NCBI GenBank assembly: GCA_020628095.1
Contig: JAHDFP010000022.1
Span: forward strand, 1 to 64,000
Source: Saprospiraceae bacterium
Lineage (GTDB): Bacteria; Bacteroidota; Bacteroidia; Chitinophagales; Saprospiraceae
DNA: 64,000 nucleotides
Direction: 5' to 3'
Shown here: piece after piece, positions 31,901 to 38,214 of the stretch
Position numbering within the stretch: the first letter of the stretch is position 1
Layout: the number at the start of each line of letters is the position of its first letter
The notes under the pieces: model-generated
Seen by the model: only the letters and a program-made list of their open reading frames with translations
What the model was told of the DNA's origin: nothing
Database searches by the model: none
Made by a program: the position numbers and the translations under genes

Positions 31901-32800
31901 CCGACAGATACTTTTGAGGTGGTCGTTAAGGTAGAGGATATATTCGGTTGTTCTGATCAGGATACCGTTGTGCTCATAAGAGATACTGATAATACATCAG
32001 AGTGTCTGGATTCGGTGACGATTATAGGTCCTGATCTTGGCATGGTATGTATAGGGGATACATTCTCTGTCTGTGTCAATATGCCAGAAGACTGTGATCT
32101 GGAGGATTTTACTTTCTTATGGGAAGAAAATGACTGCATCGTCGATGGTCAAGGAACAGCTAAGATAAGGGCAGTCACGGATAGTGATAAGTCCTTTAGC
32201 GTACTCATTACATCTAATACCACAGGCCAAGACAGCATCTATACTTATGATGTTATGGTCAGCAATCCAGCTGTAAGTATTACAGTAGATCCTATTAATA
32301 TCAATCCGGAAGGTCAACCATTCGTCTGTCTGGGACAGTCCATTGTGCTGACAGCAGAAGGTGATCCAGATTGTGATTATATCTGGAGTAATGGTGAGAC
32401 TGGTCAGACGATAGAAGTTATGCCAGAAGAACAAACAAGTTATACTGTAACTTGCATCAATGATATAGGTTGCGAAACGACATCACAGGTTTTTGTACTA
32501 AATGTCGAACCACCTCAATGCAACGAAAACGATGTATTCTTACCTAACGCATTTTCACCTAATGGTGATGATGTCAATGATATATTGTTAGTAAGAAGTA
32601 AGTTTATCCGTGATATGGAATTATTGATACAGAATAGGTGGGGAGAAGAGGTTTTTGTATCTACCGATCAGAATATAGGTTGGGACGGAACGTTTAAAGG
32701 AAAAGAATTAGCACCAGATGTATACAGCTATTGCCTCAAAGTGACCTGTATCAATGATACAGAATATGTCAAAGTAGGCAATGTCTCGTTAATCAAATAA
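25958..32800 (+). CDS. Giant repeat adhesin with type B T9SS C-terminal sorting domain
   Basis: Secreted cell-surface protein of 2280 residues. ATG 25958 is preferred over an earlier TTG (25934) because it begins the signal peptide MFLNSQKLCSFFLFAFLLMY. Region 1 (about 25-300) contains SHIVGGDISYRC and DVDGDELVYRLCTPS. Region 2 (nt 26870-30668) has about 15 PKD-like units of ~83 residues with the frame C-x-GDR-x-x-V-x-LT ... WTVDG-x-(T/S)S ... VTL-x-V-x-Y-x-NGC. Region 3 has further Ig/PKD-like folds, including FGDGTEVSNSAMPVHTYDMPG. The tail (last ~90 residues) shows FLPNAFSPNGDDVNDILLV, QNRWGEEVF and GWDGTFKG, the sorting domain. SprB-like by architecture; ligand unknown. Confidence 0.85.
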   Translation: MFLNSQKLCSFFLFAFLLMYVPTTMQASHIVGGDISYRCLGDNEYEITLTVRRDCENGADDAPFDDPAIIGIFDIFGSLQTSLGNLGRIEVPFTGEDTITNALIFDCGAVGDPVCVHESVYKTVVTLPFNKIGYCIAYQRCCRNSLLNNIQNPLETGATYWTCITTEAMNTCNNQPTFNSWPDVYICAGEGFTFDHSATDVDGDELVYRLCTPSLGGTIDNPQPSVPSNPPYTDVVWQAPYSLNNVLGGTPLRIDAQTGVITAEPGTVGTFLVGICVDEYRNGELISTVRRDFEYNVRICTNPIIADFEVEDNDCDGDLSMSFNNTTEGADSYQWYFDYPDNTLTSTEENPSITYPESGKYTVRMEATRDADGCTTSVEKVVSTSTTLLDADFTVGFESCDDGNLIRLTDQSVDPTGQSCAVEWNWTIRTDNGVISAEGNPAVIDIGSAGNVEIELEVVSSSGCVSNISKTIDTSDLFSLGDFESKLLSCTVDGFLIELINTSSSTSTISEPRWVIEQGGNTTNLSGESVQIDVSGGDLRVEMTIETDGDCDIQVDRIVELSDFLPELVIVNDLGGDCPEVSSATITFSGELQGGNMMANPTSYVWTVDGVSSSGPEVMVDMEDGDSVDLTLTVTYDNGCTLVAMDQRYTADYTPDVTVQEDLDCDGDRVRLILSNPSISSNSNATAVTYNWTVDGQSSNNNSVTIDLSDERDVEVRLEVEFDNGCVGVLDKIYNINDDDLLPINIVEDTSCEGDRIDVTLTNEANSSVSIVSQTWTVDGQSSTDASVMFSVTGDESVTVTLSVEYSNGCSRTVTRIYNRNNLIPKPQIDVDALCNGDRISVTLSGSSPSNAIDIVSQVWTVDGVTSTDSSVSFTVDGDERVNVTLSVVYDNGCESSTSETYSRDNLIPKPIIDVDVICDGDDRDVTLTATTDGTVNIVSQEWTVDGVTSTDPSVMISIAGSQTVDVELNVEYDNGCMSSTSMTYDADNVIPDPVIVADTECNGDRVDVTLTNEEDGVDIISRMWTVNGRTSTGRRVSFSINGDETAVVTLTVEYANGCSKTVTRTYNINDDSLLPINITEDTSCEGDRIDVTLTNEPTGNVDIVSQVWTINGQTSTASSVMFSLEGDESVEVSLTVDFSNGCSRTITRLYNRDNLIPRPEIEASSICRGDRIDVTLSGSSTNSNLGIVSQVWTVDGVTSTDRNATFSITGDESVDVTLSVVYSNGCESSNSETYNRDNLIPEPIIEVDVLCDGDDRDVTLTASTDGTVSIVSQVWSVYGVTSTDPSVMFSISGNETVDVELSVEYDNGCSSSTSMTYDADNVIPDPIITADTRCSGDRIDVVLTNEEAGVGIISRTWTVDGRSSNGRSVSFSIDGDESVEVTLSVEYANGCSKTITRTYDRDELIPVPEVEEESQCNGDMIAVQLTHIDDGLDVDRRLWTIDGQTFTSRDVEFNIDGDQRVDVTLEVQYSNGCSNTFSRTYDKDYFTPRPDFDVEFVECDDDGVIITLSSPGDQRTSSWTVVDDNGSSTYGRNPSTIVVNGSEIEVTLDVEYDNGCTASSTRTIDIDELSGGGNVTGDPEIDYTVELVECYDSTGLFRLEAIVTNISPCVNFDINDVSWVINGETYTRSPLTVELPLGEEVDINLIITLSDGRVISIADDGINNDIINTGDYFTQVPIEVEDKVDIRCDDTLNVCVVNPDPNLIYEWSLDPDFGSILGSGVTLETNGGADYDGRIYTRAIDPNDPCVKGFVETILESDAIELGYDRPIIICPGDTSEFVIENLNADQTITSWQWKDDSGNLISGGDTNMPVIGVSEDQTDDFFMVLCTTNDKGCTGVDTIRFGISAPTPLQQFQSTVDSCGSLTVNFDISPNLLEGPYIWDFGDGTEVSNSAMPVHTYDMPGVYPVTLFDFNSVCPQDPITVDIFVGDMVVSVEADTVRYDNEGSPIVSAETNYIDSLMRWCTLEGDSIYTGNPLEGFDPPTDTFEVVVKVEDIFGCSDQDTVVLIRDTDNTSECLDSVTIIGPDLGMVCIGDTFSVCVNMPEDCDLEDFTFLWEENDCIVDGQGTAKIRAVTDSDKSFSVLITSNTTGQDSIYTYDVMVSNPAVSITVDPININPEGQPFVCLGQSIVLTAEGDPDCDYIWSNGETGQTIEVMPEEQTSYTVTCINDIGCETTSQVFVLNVEPPQCNENDVFLPNAFSPNGDDVNDILLVRSKFIRDMELLIQNRWGEEVFVSTDQNIGWDGTFKGKELAPDVYSYCLKVTCINDTEYVKVGNVSLIK
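28166..30163 (+). repeat. Two tandem copies of a four-unit block, period 999 bp
   Basis: Inside the adhesin gene, units A-B-C-D recur as A'-B'-C'-D'. For example GATACAAG-TG-GAAGG starts at 28202 and again at 29201, exactly 999 bases (333 codons) later. Unit-specific marks repeat too: LLPIN-EDTSCEGDR in A/A', LIP-P-I-VDV-CDGDDRDVTL in C/C' and VIPDP--ADT-C-GDR in D/D'. Copies have diverged at many silent sites, so the block duplication is not recent. Approximate copy limits are 28166-29164 and 29165-30163. Confidence 0.85.
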
Positions 32801-32822
32801 CCAGACAGGCTAACAATCACTG

Positions 32823-32860
32823 AAGAGGAATAAAAAAGAAGTTTTTTATTCCTCTTTTTT
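32823..32860. terminator. Bidirectional terminator, perfect 15-bp stem
   Basis: AAGAGGAATAAAAAA (32823-32837) pairs perfectly with TTTTTTATTCCTCTT (32842-32856) around the loop GAAG, with TTTT following. The A-rich and T-rich arms give T tracts on both strands. It ends the adhesin operon and, on the minus strand, contains the TAA stop of yajC (32846-32848). Confidence 0.88.
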
Positions 32861-33151
32861 GTTTAGCCCCTCTGTCATCTCTTTGCTTATCGCGCCTTTG
32901 ATAACCCTGATGAATGTTTTCTGATCTACCTGTAGCTGTACGACGTTGCCTTCGAGCTTAGTGATCCTGCCGATGATACCACTAGTCGTGACGATTTCAT
33001 CGCCTTTTTTGAGATTATCGCTGAATGAATCCTGAGCCTTCTGCCTCTTGACCTGTGGTCTCAAGAAAAAGAAATACATAATAAGAAAGATCGCCCCGAA
33101 CATCAACATCTGAGCCATCCCCGGACTTATCGCACCTTCTAAAAAGAACAT
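32846..33151 (-). CDS. yajC: Preprotein translocase subunit YajC
   Basis: Accessory subunit of the SecDF-YajC complex in the inner membrane. 101 residues from ATG 33151, which gives MFFLEGAISPGMAQMLMFG; an upstream in-frame ATG at 33196 would add 15 poorly fitting residues. One membrane span (about 14-33) is followed by the family sequence FFLRPQVKRQKAQ, KKGDEIVTTSGIIGRI and a charged tail. A TACTTTCG box lies 35 bases upstream. Single-gene unit closed by the shared terminator. Confidence 0.93.
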   Translation of the reverse strand: MFFLEGAISPGMAQMLMFGAIFLIMYFFFLRPQVKRQKAQDSFSDNLKKGDEIVTTSGIIGRITKLEGNVVQLQVDQKTFIRVIKGAISKEMTEGLNKKEE

Positions 33152-33185
33152 GATAATTTCGTTTTTTTTAATTAATGAGTGAGTG

Positions 33186-33193
33186 CGAAAGTA
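33186..33193 (-). promoter_or_regulatory. Candidate -7 element of yajC
   Basis: Minus-strand TACTTTCG (followed by C) differs by one base from the Bacteroidota -7 consensus TAnnTTTG. Transcription would begin around 33179, leaving a leader of about 28 bases before the chosen yajC ATG, which supports that start. I saw no convincing -33 box. Confidence 0.4.
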
Positions 33194-33270
33194 CAAAGTG
33201 TTTGTTGATTTTAACTATAATGCCTCAGGTGTATTATAATTTCTATCTGGCCTTTGGTAGTATATAAAAA

Positions 33271-33316
33271 TTAGCAAGAGCTATAAATTGATAAAATAAA
33301 AGTGAGACCTTGCTAA
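33271..33316. promoter_or_regulatory. Inverted repeat upstream of aroK
   Basis: TTAGCAAG (33271-33278) and CTTGCTAA (33309-33316) form a perfect 8-base inverted repeat with a 30-base AT-rich spacer, ending 28 bases before the aroK ATG. It could be a regulator site or a leader hairpin. Chance occurrence in AT-rich DNA is possible. Confidence 0.3.
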
Positions 33317-33344
33317 CTCATCATCAGAATATCAACGATAACAA

Positions 33345-33851
33345 ATGAAAATCTTCTTGTTGGGTTTTATGGGATCTGGTAAGTCGACGATAGGAAGCTT
33401 GTTAGCTGATCGATTGTCATCAGGCTATGTGGATACCGACTCCCTTATAGAAGAATATAACGGCACATCTGTCACCTCATATTTTGATAACTATGGCGAA
33501 GAATCATTTAGGAAGGAAGAGCGACGGGTCTTGGAGTCTCTTTCGGATGAGGAAGATATTGTTGTAGGTACAGGAGGCGGGCTACCATGTAATGATCATA
33601 CTATCCACATTATTAACCAATACAAATCTTTTTATTTGTACCTCAGGTCGGAAGATCTATTAGATCGCTTATGGTCTCAAGAAAAGGACCAACGCCCACT
33701 CATCGCGCATTACCATTCGAGAGAAGACCTTCTGGATTTTATAAAATCAAAAATTATAGAAAGAGAAAAATACTACTTTCAGGCAGACATCATTATCGAT
33801 GCCAATCGCTCCCCAGAACTTATAATCCGATCAATACAAAATCATTTGTAA
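33345..33851 (+). CDS. aroK: Shikimate kinase
   Basis: Phosphorylates shikimate at the 3-hydroxyl with ATP in aromatic amino acid synthesis. The 168 residues match the family. P-loop GFMGSGKST (7-15), substrate-binding D32 in VDTDSLIEEY, R57-region FRKEERRVL, the glycine-rich GTGGGLP and the lid region QRPLI are all visible. ATG 33345 places the P-loop at the usual position. It converges on the subtilase gene (14 bases between stops). No other aro genes are nearby. Confidence 0.93.
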   Translation: MKIFLLGFMGSGKSTIGSLLADRLSSGYVDTDSLIEEYNGTSVTSYFDNYGEESFRKEERRVLESLSDEEDIVVGTGGGLPCNDHTIHIINQYKSFYLYLRSEDLLDRLWSQEKDQRPLIAHYHSREDLLDFIKSKIIEREKYYFQADIIIDANRSPELIIRSIQNHL

Positions 33852-33865
33852 GAACAAACTCGCAG

Positions 33866-35359
33866 TTACTGGACCCACTTCTCTTCAAAAAAGGCTTCTA
33901 AGAGTCTGTTAGGGTTGACCGTATTGACGCCCGCATTTTTGTCGGCGGTATCTATGATAAGTTGGTAGGCTTGTTCTGTTGTGAGGGTGGGCTGGTAATG
34001 CTTTAGCACACCGATAAGTCCACTGATGAATGGTGCCGCCATCGAGGTGCCATTATAGGCTGTGTATTTATCATTGGGGATAGTGGAATAGATGGATGTC
34101 CCAGGCGCCGATATGCCGTAAGTCACATGACGTACATGGTTAGAAAAATTGGCAGGACGTCCCATTGTATCTATGGCTGCAACTGTTATTGCTCCCTGAG
34201 TATTGGCTGGACTATAGCGTGATGCATCAGCACTGGAGTTGCCTGCCGCGACGACGACGATGGCTCCTTTGTCATTGGCATATTTGACAGCTTCGTTGTA
34301 TGCTTTTTCTTTTGATTCGCTGGTTCTTCCGCCTAGTGAGAGTGATATGACATCGGCTCCTGCGTCAGCAGCTTTTAGGATGCCATTGATGATGGTGCGT
34401 TGTGTGCCTATTCCCATATTGTTTAGTACTTTGACACTGCTCACTTTGATATTATGATTGGGAGGTATCCATGAGGCGATGCCTATCTTATTACCTGTGA
34501 CCGCCGCAGCCACGCCAGCGCAGTGTGTACCATGTCCTTTGGTGTCTTTGTCGTAAGCGGAGGAAATAGAATGGTAATTGTCTTTCAGGTCCTCGTGTTG
34601 ACTATCTATACCTGTGTCTAGGATGGCAATTATAGTTTTTTGTTTCTTGTTTTTGAGTTTGTTCTTTTCACTTATTCGATCATGAAATTCTTTGAGCTTG
34701 AAGTTTTTCGCTGCCCACTGCTTATTGACCTCAGGATCGTTGATGGTCTGCCTTTGTTTGTAGGTTCTCGCTTCATTGGAGTTAGGTATTTTGAGTTGGT
34801 AGGTGTCGTTCTTTTCTATATGAACGATATTGTGGTCGGATTCTAATTGAGATAATATATGATCGTAATTTTTGCTAGCCAGAGTGATACATAGGTATTC
34901 GTCCATCTGGAAGGAATGATCCTCCGCCTCAAAAGCAGGGTAGTCGATCTTATAGCGTGTGTCATTCTGTTTTATCCACTCTCGGAGGTTGCCTTGATTA
35001 GTAAATTCTACGAGTAAGGATAGTTCATCTTCTGTTTCCGTTATCGTCAACTTAGACAGAAGACTATTCATCATAACATTACTCGCACCTAATATAATTA
35101 GACCAAATGCTAAGAATAACGACCAGTCCTTTTTCGCCTTAATCGATGGGATGGCTAACAATAAAGCCGATAATATAATGCAACTCGCACCGACCTGAAA
35201 AACACTCACGCCATATCCCGAATAAAAAGACATGGCAATATCTCCTGACAATAGTAATAATGCCAAGGTCCGCAATATCCAATTATCTTTTTTTATACCT
35301 AGACAAAGCCCTAAAAAAGCACCAGAAAGCAATATGATATGTAAGGAAGCGTACGACAT
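33866..35359 (-). CDS. Membrane-anchored subtilisin-like (S8) serine protease
   Basis: 497 residues from ATG 35359 (a TTG eight codons upstream is possible). The N-terminus has about four membrane spans (roughly 3-22, 28-45, 50-72 and 80-98), then a propeptide-like region (about 105-195) and the S8 domain. The catalytic triad is intact: D248 in AILDTGID, H276 in GHGTHCAG, S439 in YNGTSMAAPF, plus the oxyanion Asn in AAGNSS. Multi-span subtilases are less common than secreted ones. There is no C-terminal sorting domain, so it probably works at the inner membrane facing the periplasm. Substrate unknown. Confidence 0.85.
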   Translation of the reverse strand: MSYASLHIILLSGAFLGLCLGIKKDNWILRTLALLLLSGDIAMSFYSGYGVSVFQVGASCIILSALLLAIPSIKAKKDWSLFLAFGLIILGASNVMMNSLLSKLTITETEDELSLLVEFTNQGNLREWIKQNDTRYKIDYPAFEAEDHSFQMDEYLCITLASKNYDHILSQLESDHNIVHIEKNDTYQLKIPNSNEARTYKQRQTINDPEVNKQWAAKNFKLKEFHDRISEKNKLKNKKQKTIIAILDTGIDSQHEDLKDNYHSISSAYDKDTKGHGTHCAGVAAAVTGNKIGIASWIPPNHNIKVSSVKVLNNMGIGTQRTIINGILKAADAGADVISLSLGGRTSESKEKAYNEAVKYANDKGAIVVVAAGNSSADASRYSPANTQGAITVAAIDTMGRPANFSNHVRHVTYGISAPGTSIYSTIPNDKYTAYNGTSMAAPFISGLIGVLKHYQPTLTTEQAYQLIIDTADKNAGVNTVNPNRLLEAFFEEKWVQ

Positions 35360-35449
35360 TATTGTGTATAATATTAGAACCAAAGCCAGACTGATATAGT
35401 TCTTATTATCTAATCTTCTATTAAGGAGATTAGTTATATAAAGAATTAT

Positions 35450-35457
35450 ATTTTTGC
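35450..35457 (+). promoter_or_regulatory. Candidate -7 element of trxB
   Basis: TATTTTTG matches TAnnTTTG exactly and sits 23 bases before the trxB ATG. A TTAG at 35431-35434 is the best but weak -33 candidate. Confidence 0.45.
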
Positions 35458-35480
35458 AACATATTAAAAATAATTAAAGG

Positions 35481-36419
35481 ATGTCTGAAGATGTGAGATT
35501 ATGCACCATAATCGGGTCGGGTCCGGCGGGTTATACAGCAGCAATATATGCCGCGCGAGCAGGCCTTAAGCCATTGCTATATACAGGAAAAGAACCTGGT
35601 GGTCAGCTTATGATTACTAATGATGTGGAGAATTACCCAGGTTATCCAGACGGAATTATGGGACCCCAGATGATGGAGGATTTCAAAAAGCAAGCGCAGC
35701 GTTTTGATACAGATATAAAATCAGAAATGATTACGGAGGTCGATCTATCTGGCCCTATCCATTACCTAACTAGCGAAACTGGTGAAAAAATAGCCACCCA
35801 TACGGTTATTATCTCTACAGGAGCTAGCGCCAAATGGCTCGGACTAGAATCAGAGACTAAACTGATGAATAAAGGTGTGTCTGCCTGTGCCGTATGTGAT
35901 GGTTTTTTCTACCGAGGTAAGGAAGTGATCGTCGTGGGTGGGGGAGATACGGCAGCAGAAGAAGCCACCTATCTTGCTAAGCTATGCCCGACTGTACATC
36001 TACTCGTAAGACGGGATGAGATGCGCGCCTCTAAGATCATGCAAAAGCGGGTCCTCAATACAACAAATCTGCAAGTACATTGGAATACAGAAACGGTCGA
36101 AGTACTGGGAGAAGAAGAGGTCACTGGTGCTAAAGTAAAGAACAACAAAACGGGGGAAGAATCTGTGATAGATGCGAAGGGCTTTTTCGTGGCGATAGGT
36201 CATAAGCCTAATACGCAGATATTTTCTAACTGGCTCGATATGAATGAGGCGGGCTATCTTATTACTGGAGCAGATAGTACGACGACTAAAGTCGGTGGGG
36301 TGTTTGCTAGTGGAGATGCGCAGGATCACGTGTACAGACAAGCAGTCACAGCTGCTGGAACGGGATGTATGGCCGCACTCGATGCAGAGCGTTATCTTGC
36401 AGCCAAAGAAATCATTTAA
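35481..36419 (+). CDS. trxB: Thioredoxin-disulfide reductase
   Basis: FAD-dependent enzyme that reduces thioredoxin with NADPH. The 312 residues are typical. FAD-binding IGSGPAGYTAAIYAARAG (11-28), the redox-active CAVC with C136 and C139, the NADPH-binding VVGGGDTAAEEATYL and the C-terminal FAD block VFASGDAQD are all intact. fbaA follows after 36 bases on the same strand. Confidence 0.97.
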   Translation: MSEDVRLCTIIGSGPAGYTAAIYAARAGLKPLLYTGKEPGGQLMITNDVENYPGYPDGIMGPQMMEDFKKQAQRFDTDIKSEMITEVDLSGPIHYLTSETGEKIATHTVIISTGASAKWLGLESETKLMNKGVSACAVCDGFFYRGKEVIVVGGGDTAAEEATYLAKLCPTVHLLVRRDEMRASKIMQKRVLNTTNLQVHWNTETVEVLGEEEVTGAKVKNNKTGEESVIDAKGFFVAIGHKPNTQIFSNWLDMNEAGYLITGADSTTTKVGGVFASGDAQDHVYRQAVTAAGTGCMAALDAERYLAAKEII

Positions 36420-36455
36420 TAAGACAAACAATAATCAACTTTAATATTTTCTCTT

Positions 36456-37526
36456 ATGTCTAAGTTTAGAAAAGGTGTTTTGCATGGTGATGAGGTGACA
36501 GCCTTATTAGATTATGCCAACGAAAAAAACTTTGCTATACCAGCCGTCAATGTGGTCGGTACTAATACCGTCAATGCCTGTCTGGAAACAGCGCGAGATA
36601 TTAATTCTCCCATCATTATCCAATTCTCCAATGGAGGGTCTACCTTTTTCGCGGGGAAAGGTCTGGATAACGAAGGACAGAAAGCAGCCATATTGGGCGG
36701 TGTCTCAGGAGCCATGCATGTGCATAATATGGCAGAGGCTTATGGCGTAAGTGTCATCTTACATACCGACCATTGCGCTAAGAAATTATTGCCTTGGGTA
36801 TCGGGACTTATTGATGCGAGTGAGAGACATTATGAGAAAAATAAGATGCCTCTATACTCATCGCACATGCTGGATCTCTCAGAAGAACCAATAGAGGAAA
36901 ATCTGGAAATATCGACGGACTACTTTAAGCGGATGAATGCGCTAGGTATCTCTATAGAGGTAGAGCTCGGTGTCACTGGTGGCGAAGAGGATGGGGTAGA
37001 TAATACGGACATAGATAACTCTAAGCTATATACACAACCAGATGAGGTTGCTTATGCTTATGAGAAATTATCAGAGGTCAGTGATAGATTTACGGTGGCG
37101 GCGGCCTTCGGAAATGTGCATGGTGTATATAAGCCAGGTAACGTGGAGCTAACACCGATTATACTCAAGAACTCTCAGGATCATATCATCAAGAAATACG
37201 GACTGTCAGGTAATAACCCGATCAAATTCGTCTTCCATGGTGGATCAGGATCATCGACTGCAGAAATCCGTGAGGCCATCGATTACGGTGTCGTGAAAAT
37301 GAACATAGACACAGATCTACAATGGGCGTTCTGGACTGGTGTCCGCGATTATTACGAGCCGCATGTCGGATATATGCAGTCTCAGATAGGTAACCCAGAA
37401 GGTGACGATATTCCTAATAAGAAAAAATACGATCCACGTAAATGGCTAAGAGAGGGTGAGCAGTCTTTCAAGAAAAGGCTGGTCAAAGCTTTCGAGGATT
37501 TGAATTGTATGAATACGGCAGTATAG
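36456..37526 (+). CDS. fbaA: Class II fructose-bisphosphate aldolase
   Basis: Zinc-dependent aldolase of glycolysis/gluconeogenesis. Its 356 residues fit the long class IIA subtype. Zinc-ligand and catalytic stretches are visible: VILHTDHCAKKLLPW (about 100-114), SIEVELGVTGGEEDGVDN, AFGNVHGVYKPGNV and FVFHGGSGSS, with VKMNIDTDLQWAF at the phosphate end. It is placed after trxB, probably on the same transcript. Confidence 0.97.
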   Translation: MSKFRKGVLHGDEVTALLDYANEKNFAIPAVNVVGTNTVNACLETARDINSPIIIQFSNGGSTFFAGKGLDNEGQKAAILGGVSGAMHVHNMAEAYGVSVILHTDHCAKKLLPWVSGLIDASERHYEKNKMPLYSSHMLDLSEEPIEENLEISTDYFKRMNALGISIEVELGVTGGEEDGVDNTDIDNSKLYTQPDEVAYAYEKLSEVSDRFTVAAAFGNVHGVYKPGNVELTPIILKNSQDHIIKKYGLSGNNPIKFVFHGGSGSSTAEIREAIDYGVVKMNIDTDLQWAFWTGVRDYYEPHVGYMQSQIGNPEGDDIPNKKKYDPRKWLREGEQSFKKRLVKAFEDLNCMNTAV

Positions 37527-37577
37527 TCTAATACAGCGCAATTCAAGTTTATAGCCTGACGTTAGCTAACTAAAGGC

Positions 37578-38210
37578 ATGTTGATATTAGATCTGGATGA
37601 TACCATATTCGAGACGAAGAGTATGAGTAGTGACATCTTTGATGAGCCTATATCCGTTCTCAGGTCTTATTATAGTCAGCAACCCGATAACAATACGGAT
37701 TATATAATCAACGAGCTCTGGACTAATCCTATCGACTATGTTCTCGCTAAATACGATACACCTTCCTCTATCGTAGAAGATTTTTATAACAAAATTGTGG
37801 AGATAGATTATAGGGGTCTGGACATCCAGCCACATTCTGACTATCAAACCATCAGAGAAATTGACCTACCTAAAATACTAGTGACAACAGGCCTAAAAGA
37901 ATTGCAATGGGCGAAGATCAAGGCTTTAGGTATAGAAGAAGACTTTCTTTCTATACATATCGACGACCCCAGAGAAAATCCACGCCGTAGCAAATCCGTA
38001 ATCTTCTCACAAATCATTATAGAATCTGATCTCCAGCCTAAGGATGTTATTGTCATAGGAGATAATCCGGATTCTGAGCTAAGGGCTGGCAATGACCTTG
38101 GAATGACCACAGTACAAAGACAGTCTGAGAGTAAGTCGAGGGGTAAGGAAGTGGATTATTATATAGAGGATTTTGGGGAGTTGTTGTCCCTGCCATTTTT
38201 CATGTTGTGA
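37578..38210 (+). CDS. HAD superfamily hydrolase
   Basis: Probable small-molecule phosphatase of 210 residues. Motif I is DLDDT (D5 and D7), a helical cap follows (about 15-85), motif II is around LVTTG, and motif III/IV is the lysine region SKSVIFSQI plus DVIVIGDNPDSELRAG. This is a subfamily IA-like layout. The substrate cannot be read from sequence. It follows fbaA by 51 bases and converges on dnaG with only 4 bases between the stop codons. Confidence 0.8.
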   Translation: MLILDLDDTIFETKSMSSDIFDEPISVLRSYYSQQPDNNTDYIINELWTNPIDYVLAKYDTPSSIVEDFYNKIVEIDYRGLDIQPHSDYQTIREIDLPKILVTTGLKELQWAKIKALGIEEDFLSIHIDDPRENPRRSKSVIFSQIIIESDLQPKDVIVIGDNPDSELRAGNDLGMTTVQRQSESKSRGKEVDYYIEDFGELLSLPFFML

Positions 38211-38214
38211 ATAA

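Noticed and set aside
36000-36431. 143-codon minus-strand frame inside trxB
   Set aside because: trxB is complete with all motifs. The antisense product has no recognisable domain and no start signals.
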